Below are positions 1-5,328 of a stretch of DNA of 6,703 nucleotides, piece by piece (position 1 is the first letter of the stretch; each line of letters begins with the position of its first letter). The position numbers and the translations under genes are program-made. The notes below the pieces were generated by a model. It was not told the origin of the DNA and did no database searches. It was given only the letters and a program-made list of their open reading frames with translations. The stretch comes from Candidatus Tectimicrobiota bacterium (GTDB lineage Bacteria; JACPSX01): positions 1-6,703 of the forward strand of contig JACPSX010000224.1 in NCBI GenBank assembly GCA_016193065.1, read 5' to 3'.

Positions 1-268
1 GGGACTTTTTCTTCTGATGGTCTTCCAGGCTTTCGGCGTCATGCTTCCCTCATCTCCCGGATTTGTGGGCACCTATCATGCGGCCACGGTAGCGGCGCTT
101 ACCCTCCTGGGGATTTCCAAGACCCTGGCCTTGAGCGTGTCCATAGTTATGCACGCCATGCTCGTGCTGCCTACAGTCGCCATCGGGCTTATCTTCCTGT
201 GGTGGGAAAATCTCTCCCTGGCCGAGGTGGGCAAAATCGGGAAAGAGGCCGGGACCAGCGAAGGCTAG
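1..268 (+). CDS. UPF0104 / lysylphosphatidylglycerol synthase TM-family membrane protein, C-terminal fragment
   Basis: This is the 3' end of a gene that begins left of the window; the reading frame starts at base 2 and ends with TAG at 266-268, giving about 88 visible residues. The fragment is hydrophobic and contains the motif LPSSPGFVGTYHAA, followed by two membrane-helix-like stretches (around ALTLLGISKTLALSVSIVMH and LVLPTVAIGLIFLWW) and a short charged tail (GKIGKEAGTSEG). A Pro-Ser-Pro-Gly-x-x-Gly motif followed by helices is typical of the end of the UPF0104/PF03706 family, the flippase-like membrane domain shared with MprF. Members have about 300-350 residues and 6-8 membrane helices and sit in the inner membrane. 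Substrate and function cannot be told from this end. No convincing terminator follows; the tRNA promoter begins 33 bp downstream. Confidence 0.72.
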   Translation, partial: GLFLLMVFQAFGVMLPSSPGFVGTYHAATVAALTLLGISKTLALSVSIVMHAMLVLPTVAIGLIFLWWENLSLAEVGKIGKEAGTSEG

Positions 269-301
269 AGACCTACGCCTCCCGTAAGGCCGGGAAGAAA
301 C

Positions 302-329
302 TTGATTTATCCCCGAGGAGGGCTATAAT
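302..329 (+). promoter_or_regulatory. sigma70-type promoter for tRNA-Leu
   Basis: A TTGATT -35 hexamer (302-307, 4/6 match to TTGACA) and a perfect TATAAT -10 hexamer (324-329) are separated by 16 bp. Transcription would start near 336, about 19 bp before the mature tRNA 5' end, leaving a short leader for RNase P to remove. Position and strength fit a dedicated stable-RNA promoter. Confidence 0.7.
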
Positions 330-354
330 AAGCGCGTAACTGGTCAAACTGGTT

Positions 355-442
355 GCCGAAGTGGCGGAATCTGGTAGACGCGCATGATTCAGGGTCATGT
401 AAGCGCAAGCTTGTGGGGGTTCGAGTCCCCCCTTCGGCACCA
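355..442 (+). tRNA. tRNA-Leu (anticodon CAG)
   Basis: The gene is 88 nt including the encoded CCA (440-442). The acceptor stem pairs GCCGAAG (355-361) with CTTCGGC (432-438), and A439 is the discriminator base, as expected for leucine. The D arm contains TGGTAGACGCG. The anticodon stem pairs CATGA (383-387) with TCATG (395-399) around loop TTCAGGG, placing anticodon CAG at 390-392, which reads CUG codons. The long class II variable arm has an AAGC stem, GCAA loop and GCTT stem (401-412). The T arm pairs GGGGG (415-419) with CCCCC (427-431) around TTCGAGT. All arms pair without mismatch, so this should be a functional gene. Confidence 0.97.
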
Positions 443-677
443 ATCCTAGGTGCGAGCCTTTTCCTCTCGAATCAGCTTTCAGCTTCTGCCCAGAAGGCCT
501 GGACACCTGGGTCCGTTGGCAGAGCTGCCAGAGTCATCCCCCACCGCCAATCCCCTTTATTTTTTTGAGCTTAGCCCGTCGTTTTTCCATTAACTCCCTC
601 GGTTTCTTTGACGATAAGAGGCTGTGTGGACCACCACGACCCGTCCAAACAAAGCCTGGAGATCGAAGGGGTAATTC

Positions 678-1664
678 ATGTTGAGCAGCAACAATAGCAA
701 TAAGGATCAAAACCACAATTCCACGATTCTGGTGGTGGACGATGTGGGCCCGAACCTGGAACTCCTGGAGGCTCACCTGATCAGCGAGGGGTACCGGGTG
801 GAAACCGCCACCAACGGCAAGCAAGCCCTGGAAGTGGTGGAGAAAAGCCCGCCCGATCTGATCCTGCTCGATATCCAGATGCCGGGCATGGATGGCTACC
901 AGGTGTGCGAGAAGCTCAAGGGAGAAGACCACACCCGCCTGATCCCCATCGTCATGATCACCGCTTTGAGGGAACTGGAGGACAAGATCAAGGCGATCGA
1001 CGCCGGGGCGGACGACTTCATCAGCAAGCCGTTCAACAAGCTCGAGGTTCTGGCCCGTGTGCGCTCCCTGCTCAAGGTCAAGTACTTGAATGAGCAACTC
1101 GACACGGCGGAAAACGTGATCTTTGCCCTGGCGCAGGCCATTGAGTCCAAAGACAAGTATACCGAGAATCATATCGAGCGGGTTTCGCAATACTCCATGG
1201 AGCTGGCGAGATCCCTGGATCTGTCAGCTACGGACATAGATGCCGTCTACAAGGGCGGACAACTCCACGACATCGGCAAGATCGTTCTGGATGACTCGAT
1301 TATCAACAAACCGGGGAGACTGACCCGGGAAGAGTTTGAACTGGTCAAGCAGCACCCACTGGTGGGGTACAAGATTTGCCACCCTCTGAAATCGGTGCGC
1401 TATGCCTTGCCGGTGATCCGCTGGCATCACGAAAAGCTCGACGGCAGCGGCTATCCGGACGGACTCAAAGGAGATGAGCTTCCCATTGCCGCGCGCATCA
1501 TGGCGGTGGTGGATGTTTACGACGCCCTCACAACGAAACGTTCATACAAAGAGGCTTTCCCGCCTCAGGAAGGCTTCCGGATACTGGAAGAAGAGGCGGC
1601 CAAGGGGTGGTGGGACGGCGATCTGGTGCGCAGGTTCAAAGAAATCCGGCTGAAAAAAGTGTGA
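678..1664 (+). CDS. Two-component response regulator with HD-GYP domain (c-di-GMP phosphodiesterase)
   Basis: This 328-residue cytoplasmic protein has an N-terminal receiver domain (about residues 15-135) joined by a helix to an HD-GYP domain (about 145-325), the RpfG-type architecture. The receiver has all expected residues: acidic pair D21/D22, phospho-acceptor D65 in LLDIQMPGMDGY, T95 and K117 in SKPF. The HD-GYP domain shows H165, the H197-D198 pair in LHDIGK, H226, H250-H251, the signature HHEKLDGSGYPDGL and D279, a complete set of metal ligands for hydrolysing cyclic-di-GMP. The usual C-terminal GxxFDP motif is replaced by KGWWDGD. AAGGGG (666-671) lies 6 bp before the ATG and fixes the start. 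It is the first gene of a three-gene operon; its TGA lies 8 bp before the kinase start. No clear sigma70 promoter is visible in 443-677. Phosphorylation by the kinase next door is inferred from linkage. Close to certain on family; target phenotype unknown. Confidence 0.95.
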   Translation: MLSSNNSNKDQNHNSTILVVDDVGPNLELLEAHLISEGYRVETATNGKQALEVVEKSPPDLILLDIQMPGMDGYQVCEKLKGEDHTRLIPIVMITALRELEDKIKAIDAGADDFISKPFNKLEVLARVRSLLKVKYLNEQLDTAENVIFALAQAIESKDKYTENHIERVSQYSMELARSLDLSATDIDAVYKGGQLHDIGKIVLDDSIINKPGRLTREEFELVKQHPLVGYKICHPLKSVRYALPVIRWHHEKLDGSGYPDGLKGDELPIAARIMAVVDVYDALTTKRSYKEAFPPQEGFRILEEEAAKGWWDGDLVRRFKEIRLKKV

Positions 1665-1672
1665 GGTGAACA

Positions 1673-3490
1673 ATGCACGTGGGATTTTCCACGCTGGGGT
1701 TGGGTATTTTCGGCCTCCTGGCCGGCATCGCGTTTTACGGACCTGAGTTCTCCGAGGGTTATACCGCTAAATTGATCCTGCTTGGATTTTGTGTCCTGCT
1801 CATCGGCTTCGGGGCGAGCTACAGCCAGCTCACCTTCCTGCACCGCAAGGTGAGAGAGGCTGAGGAGGAGGCGAAGCAGGCTCTGCTGGAAAAAAATGTG
1901 GCCCTGGAAACGGCCAACCGGAATCTCGACCAGGCAAACCGCGCCAAGTCCGCCTTTCTGGCCAACATGTCCCATGAGCTTCGCACCCCCCTGAACGCCA
2001 TCATCGGCTTCAGTGAGATTCTGGAGGATCAAACGTTTGGAAGTCTGAACGACAAACAGCTTAGGTATGTGCGCAATGTGAGGAACAGCGGCAAGCATCT
2101 CTTGAACATGATCAACGACATTCTTGACCTGTCCAAAATCGAGGCGGGCAAGCTGGAGCTTCGCCGGGAAAGGTTCCCGCTGGGAGAGACGGTTGACGGC
2201 ATCATCGCAATCGTGAAAGTCCTGGCCAACAAGAAAAACGTGGGACTCACCTACCATATCGACCCCAACCTGAGCGAGATCGAGGCGGACCCCAAGCACT
2301 TCAAGCAGGTGCTCTACAACCTCCTGTCCAACGCCGTCAAGTTCACCCCCGAGGAGGGGAAGGTGGAACTGAACGCGGTCTTGCAGGAGAAGAGCGAGCC
2401 GGAGGTTCGGCGGTTTGTGCAGCTTTCCGTTTCCGATACCGGTATCGGGATCGCTCCCGAAGACTATGGGAAGGTGTTTAGCGAGTTTCAGCAAATCGAT
2501 GACTCCTACTCCCGGCAGCAGGAAGGGACAGGGCTCGGGCTGGCCTTGAGCAAGAAGTTGGTCGAAATGCATGGGGGGGATCTCTGGTTTACGAGTGAGA
2601 AGGGGAAGGGGAGTACCTTCGCCTTCTGCATCCCGCTGGAGTTTTGTTCCGAACCAGTGGAGATCGAGGAGACGACTCCCGTTACCACGGTAGAGAGCCC
2701 GAGGAATGGAGATTCCCATAGGCAACTCATCCTGGTGGTGGAGGATGATCCACGTTCTGCCGAATTGATCTCTATATACCTTTCCCAGGCCGGGTACCGG
2801 GTGGCCCACGCCGCGGATGGGGAGGAGGGGGTGCGTCTTGCGAGCGAGCTCAAACCAAGCGCCGTTACGCTGGACATCATGCTCCCCAAGATGGACGGCT
2901 GGCAGGTCTTGAAGACCCTCAAGGATAATCCCGCCACGCGGGAGATTCCCGTGATCGTCGTTTCCATGGTGGACGACAGACCGATGGCTTATAACCTGGG
3001 GGCCGTCGATTTTCTGCTGAAACCTCTGGACCGCCACGAGCTCTTGGCTAAGCTGGCGAATTTGAAATCGGTTGGAAAGATCACGAGCGATACTCTCCGG
3101 GTTCTGGTTATCGACGACAATACGAAATCTCTGGACCTGATTCATGCTTTCCTCGAGCGCTACGGCTACCAGGTTCAGGGAGCATCCTCGGGTGCTGCGG
3201 GGCTCGAGTTGATGAAAGCCAATCGCTACGACGCCGTGGTGCTGGACTTGATGATGCCGGAGATGAGCGGATTTGATGTTCTTGAAGAGCTCAAGCGCCA
3301 GCCCTGGGGGAAAGATGTTCCTGTCATTGTTTACACGGCCAAGATTGTGACGGCGGAAGATCAGCAGCAGCTTGGCGAGCACATCGCGGGCCTGGTGTCC
3401 AAAGGAGAATCCGGCCAGGATCTTCTAGAGGCTTTGCGCAGATTGCCGCAAGGCCGGGAGAGAAAGGAAATCGCTCATGTCGCCAGTTAA
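1673..3490 (+). CDS. Membrane-bound hybrid histidine kinase (HisKA-HATPase-REC-REC)
   Basis: A 605-residue hybrid sensor kinase. Two membrane helices (about residues 6-23 and 33-50) are separated by only about ten residues, so there is no periplasmic sensor domain. A charged, probably coiled-coil linker (about 56-92) leads to HisKA with phospho-acceptor H101 in MSHELRTPLN. The ATPase domain has N box NLLSNAVKF (from N216), G1 box DTGIG (D255) and G2 box GTGLGL (285-290). Receiver 1 (about 352-465) has E357/D358/D359, acceptor D401, S431 and K450. Receiver 2 (about 477-593) has D481/D482, acceptor D525, T555 and K577, the last followed by Gly instead of the usual Pro. No HPt domain is present. 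The SD-like GAGGTGA (1663-1669) overlaps the stop of the upstream HD-GYP gene, so translation is probably coupled. The 3' end overlaps the next receiver gene by 14 bp. Likely partners are both neighbouring receiver proteins; the signal sensed is unknown. Confidence 0.95.
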   Translation: MHVGFSTLGLGIFGLLAGIAFYGPEFSEGYTAKLILLGFCVLLIGFGASYSQLTFLHRKVREAEEEAKQALLEKNVALETANRNLDQANRAKSAFLANMSHELRTPLNAIIGFSEILEDQTFGSLNDKQLRYVRNVRNSGKHLLNMINDILDLSKIEAGKLELRRERFPLGETVDGIIAIVKVLANKKNVGLTYHIDPNLSEIEADPKHFKQVLYNLLSNAVKFTPEEGKVELNAVLQEKSEPEVRRFVQLSVSDTGIGIAPEDYGKVFSEFQQIDDSYSRQQEGTGLGLALSKKLVEMHGGDLWFTSEKGKGSTFAFCIPLEFCSEPVEIEETTPVTTVESPRNGDSHRQLILVVEDDPRSAELISIYLSQAGYRVAHAADGEEGVRLASELKPSAVTLDIMLPKMDGWQVLKTLKDNPATREIPVIVVSMVDDRPMAYNLGAVDFLLKPLDRHELLAKLANLKSVGKITSDTLRVLVIDDNTKSLDLIHAFLERYGYQVQGASSGAAGLELMKANRYDAVVLDLMMPEMSGFDVLEELKRQPWGKDVPVIVYTAKIVTAEDQQQLGEHIAGLVSKGESGQDLLEALRRLPQGRERKEIAHVAS

Positions 3491-3860
3491 AATTCTGGTG
3501 GTGGAAGATAGCCCGATCAACATGGAGTTGGTGACCGATCTCCTGGAGGCGAACGGGTACGAGGTCCTGCAAGCCACTGCGGCCCGTGAGGGAATCGTTC
3601 TGGCCGGCCAAGCTCAGCCTCACCTCATCCTGATGGATATCCAGCTCCCCGGAATGGATGGTCTTACCGCCATCCGGCTTCTGAAAGAAGATCCGCGCAC
3701 TTCCCGGATACCCGTCATCGCCCTGAGCGCTCACGCCATGGTCGGGGATCAGGACAAGGCCGAGCAGGCCGGTTGTGACGGCTACATTACCAAGCCCATC
3801 GATACCCGGACGTTTCCCAAATTGGTCGATTCATTCGTGAAGACCAAACAACCTGCCTAG
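3477..3860 (+). CDS. Single-domain response regulator (DivK/CheY-like receiver)
   Basis: A 127-residue protein made only of a receiver domain, with no DNA-binding or enzymatic output. It starts KILVVEDSPINMELV, with acidic residues E10/D11, phospho-acceptor D54 in LMDIQLPGMDG, S84 in ALSAHAM at the Thr/Ser position, and K106 in ITKPID. The opening and the ALSAHAM stretch resemble DivK-type receivers that shuttle phosphate or allosterically control kinases. The ATG lies inside the 3' end of the hybrid kinase in another frame (14-bp overlap), with AAAGGA (3463-3468) 8 bp upstream, indicating translational coupling and close stoichiometry with the kinase. It may be a relay intermediate, a phosphate sink or an allosteric regulator; sequence alone cannot decide. 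It is the last gene of the operon; no T-rich intrinsic terminator follows. Confidence 0.94.
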   Translation: MSPVKILVVEDSPINMELVTDLLEANGYEVLQATAAREGIVLAGQAQPHLILMDIQLPGMDGLTAIRLLKEDPRTSRIPVIALSAHAMVGDQDKAEQAGCDGYITKPIDTRTFPKLVDSFVKTKQPA

Positions 3861-3943
3861 TGCCGGTCTAATTATCCCTGCTCAGAAAATGCCCTGCTCA
3901 CCTCCTCCCTACCCCTCCCCCTCGGAGACTGTGTCGCAATCCA

Positions 3944-3976
3944 CCGTTCGCCCTTCGACAAGCTCAGGACGAACGG
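3944..3976 (+). repeat. 33-bp REP-like unit, copy 1
   Basis: The unit is bounded by CCGTTCG (3944-3950) and CGAACGG (3970-3976), so it is itself a small hairpin, with core TTCGACAAGCTCAGG. Its inverted partner is at 4007-4039. Translated, it gives the peptides RPELVEGR and VLSLSKGER on the minus strand, which from memory recur in spurious ORFs of many environmental genomes, consistent with a widespread dispersed repeat. Confidence 0.75.
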
Positions 3977-4006
3977 GTAAGTGGTTGGATTTCCGTGTGT
4001 CGTCGT

Positions 4007-4039
4007 CCGTTCGTGGTGAGCCTGTCGAACCATGAACGG
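4007..4039 (-). repeat. 33-bp REP-like unit, copy 2 (inverted)
   Basis: This is the reverse-complement counterpart of the unit at 3944-3976, also 33 bp long. On the minus strand it begins CCGTTCATGG, has core TTCGACAGGCTCACC and ends CGAACGG. It differs from copy 1 at a handful of internal positions, so the two are diverged relatives and not a fresh duplication. Confidence 0.75.
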
Positions 4040-4175
4040 ACTTATGACACAGTCTCTCGAGGGGGAGGGTATAGGTGGAGGGGATTTCCATGATGCACGG
4101 GTGGACCAACGGTCCATGAGAACTGATCCGAAGAAAAGGTCGTGTCATCGGTCAGGCCACCGCCTGGCGTAAAAC

Positions 4176-5057
4176 TCAGCGGATAGCGGCGAATTGAGGA
4201 TCCGTAATGGACTCCGGCACAATCGGGTTTACCCCGGCATTGCGCGCCTGAAAGTCGATCTCGGAGCGCAGTGAATCCAGAGAAAGCTCGGCGGTCCAGC
4301 GGTCCTTAAGCAGGTCGTAGCCGCGCACGGCGAGAGAGGGCTCCAAGTGAAAATAGCGCGAGATGAAATCCACCGCAGTCCCACGGTCTTCCTTCAAGGC
4401 TGTGACCCCGCGAACATAGCTGCGCACTACGGCTTCAACGAGAGGGCGTCGCTGTGCGATGGTCGCTGTGGTCGCCACCAGGCCATGGCTTGCGGTGCCG
4501 GGAAAGTGGGTGCTCAGCTCGGTTAAGGACTTGAATCCCTTGGCGTGGAGGAGAAAGGGGGTGGGGGGAGAGGCGATAAGCCCCGTGTAGGCTCCCTCTT
4601 CGAACTTGCGGACGCGGTCGGCCATGGTCTCGGGAGAAACCTGGGGAACCAGGAAAACATCCCGGTCGGGGATGAGGCCGTTCTTTTGGAAAAACCATCG
4701 GGTTTGAATCTCCGGGGTCGAGCCGGCACCCGGGATGGCGATGCTCTTCCCTCTCAACTCCTGAATACCTTGGATCTCGGCAGGGACGATCAGGTCGTGC
4801 AGGGGGTCCTTGAGGACCTGCAGGAGGATCTTTAGGTCCGTGGGCCCGCGGAGGGCCGTCTGGATCACGCACTCGTTGGCGGCTCCAAAGTCCGCTTCGC
4901 CTTGGGCCACTGCCTCGGTGTTATGCAACCCGGGGCGGACGATCACTTCGACCTCGATCCCTTCTTTTCGAAAAAATCCCTGCTCGATTCCGAAGAGGTA
5001 GTTACACAGGTTTAAAGTCGGGGCCATGATCGCGAGACGAATTTTCTCGTTTCCCAT
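4176..5057 (-). CDS. NMT1/SsuA-type substrate-binding-fold protein without signal peptide
   Basis: A 293-residue protein of the NMT1/THI5-SsuA periplasmic-binding-protein type II fold, usually the solute receptor of ABC importers for nitrate, sulfonates, taurine or pyrimidine precursors. Family features are the opening beta strand and helix KIRLAIMAPTLNLCNYLFGI, then EQGFFRKEGIEVEV, the ligand-loop region EAVAQGEADFGAA (about 48-60) and LRGKSIAIPGAGSTPE (about 101-116). I chose ATG 5057 because AGGGAGA lies about 7 bp upstream on the minus strand. An in-frame GTG at 5147 adds 30 residues, but its SD-like AAAGGA is only 1 bp away and it lies upstream of the candidate promoter. Neither reading starts with a signal peptide or lipobox, and no permease or ATPase gene is adjacent. 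The THI5 CCCFC motif is absent, so pyrimidine synthase activity is unsupported. Ligand unknown; it may be cytoplasmic or a non-transport binding protein. Confidence 0.85.
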   Translation of the reverse strand: MGNEKIRLAIMAPTLNLCNYLFGIEQGFFRKEGIEVEVIVRPGLHNTEAVAQGEADFGAANECVIQTALRGPTDLKILLQVLKDPLHDLIVPAEIQGIQELRGKSIAIPGAGSTPEIQTRWFFQKNGLIPDRDVFLVPQVSPETMADRVRKFEEGAYTGLIASPPTPFLLHAKGFKSLTELSTHFPGTASHGLVATTATIAQRRPLVEAVVRSYVRGVTALKEDRGTAVDFISRYFHLEPSLAVRGYDLLKDRWTAELSLDSLRSEIDFQARNAGVNPIVPESITDPQFAAIR

Positions 5058-5114
5058 TGGGTTCTCCCTTGCATCATTTTTGAAAATGAGGTTGGCATGC
5101 GACCTGATGTTGTG

Positions 5115-5143
5115 ATGGTACGTTAATTTCCCAATCTTGTAAA
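5115..5143 (-). promoter_or_regulatory. candidate sigma70 promoter for the binding-protein gene
   Basis: On the minus strand a TTTACA -35 (5138-5143, 5/6 match) and a TACCAT -10 (5115-5120, 4/6 match) are spaced 17 bp apart. Transcription would start near 5108, about 50 bp before ATG 5057 and downstream of the alternative GTG at 5147, so it supports the shorter protein. The -10 is only moderate. Confidence 0.4.
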
Positions 5144-5168
5144 GCACGTCCTTTTTATTTTCCTTGCG

Positions 5169-5214
5169 AAATCCCCCCTTCCCCCCTTTTTAAAGGGGGG
5201 AGGAGGGGGGATTT
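5169..5214. repeat. C6/G6 double-block hairpin repeat in the divergent intergenic region
   Basis: AAATCCCCCC (5169-5178) pairs with GGGGGGATTT (5205-5214), and inside it CCCCCCTTT (5181-5189) pairs with AAAGGGGGG (5192-5200). The only imperfection is a 2-nt bulge. The stem is very stable and nearly symmetric on both strands. It lies between two divergent genes, so it does not end either of them. Similar AAATCCCCCC palindromes are, from memory, common dispersed repeats in environmental proteobacteria. Confidence 0.75.
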
Positions 5215-5253
5215 TCTTGGTGACCTCCGTCGTCGGTCCCTCTGCTAGCTAAG

Positions 5254-5282
5254 TTGACAAGGGGGAGGGGCTATACTACGAT
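5254..5282 (+). promoter_or_regulatory. candidate sigma70 promoter for the CDF transporter
   Basis: A perfect TTGACA -35 (5254-5259) is followed after 17 bp by TACGAT (5277-5282, 4/6 match). Start would fall near 5289, about 40 bp before ATG 5329. A closer TATACT at 5272-5277 matches the -10 consensus better but leaves only a 12-bp spacer. The run GGGGGAGGGG fills the spacer. Confidence 0.45.
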
Positions 5283-5328
5283 TCCGGTGAGAAGTCCCGT
5301 TGTCATGGGGAATCGCGAGGGTTTTGAC

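Larger units (their letters stand above)
3913..4069. repeat. Nested inverted-repeat element (REP/MITE-like), about 157 bp
   Basis: Most of the 315-bp gap between the receiver gene and the minus-strand binding-protein gene is one imperfect palindrome. The outer arms, 3913-3935 (reading CCTCCCCCTCG then GAGACTGTGTC) and 4046-4069, are reverse complements except for one inserted base. Inside them are two 33-bp inverted copies of a shorter repeat (3944-3976 and 4007-4039), each bounded by CCGTTC and GAACGG. The central spacer is 30 bp (3977-4006). The remaining gap (3861-3912 and 4070-4175) has no gene that I can support; bases flanking the arms are also pyrimidine-rich on the left and purine-rich on the right, extending the symmetry weakly. 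No transposase is encoded. I infer a non-autonomous dispersed repeat; it could also slow or stop transcription from both sides. Confidence 0.8.

Noticed and set aside
280-295. TCCCG/CGGGA hairpin after the first gene
   Set aside because: The stem is only 5 bp and is followed by AGAAAC, with no T-tract.
273-506. A minus-strand open frame with GLEPPQACAYMTLNHARL across the tRNA
   Set aside because: This peptide is the reverse translation of a tRNA-Leu gene, a common false call.
517-566. Possible intrinsic terminator after the tRNA: TGGCAG/CTGCCA inverted repeat and a T-run near 555-566
   Set aside because: The T-run begins about 25 bp after the 6-bp stem, far too distant for an intrinsic terminator.
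608-630. TTGACG as a -35 element for the signalling operon
   Set aside because: No -10-like hexamer occurs at 16-18 bp spacing, so a promoter was not called; the operon promoter remains unidentified.
534-1190. A 218-codon minus-strand open frame opposite the HD-GYP regulator
   Set aside because: It is antisense to the conserved receiver domain and has no motif of its own.
1565-3382. A 605-codon minus-strand open frame opposite the hybrid kinase
   Set aside because: It lies entirely on the antisense of clearly conserved kinase and receiver domains, has low-complexity composition rich in His, Gln, Leu and Val, and shows no domain pattern. It is a codon-bias shadow of a GC-rich gene.
3944-4039. 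CRISPR-like repeat pair
   Set aside because: There are only two copies and they are inverted relative to each other, so this is not a direct-repeat array.
4102-4116. TGGACC-AAC-GGTCCA perfect small hairpin downstream of the binding-protein gene
   Set aside because: The stem is 6 bp with a 3-nt loop and no T-tract on either strand, so I cannot call it a terminator; chance is possible.
3872-4148. Minus-strand open frames across the gap after the receiver gene
   Set aside because: Their peptides (RPELVEGR, VRQAHHER, VLSLSKGER) are translations of the REP-like repeats, and no ribosome-binding site or domain supports them.
4153-4166. CAGGC/GCCTG hairpin just after the binding-protein stop
   Set aside because: The 5-bp stem lacks a following T-run on the minus strand; it is too weak to call.
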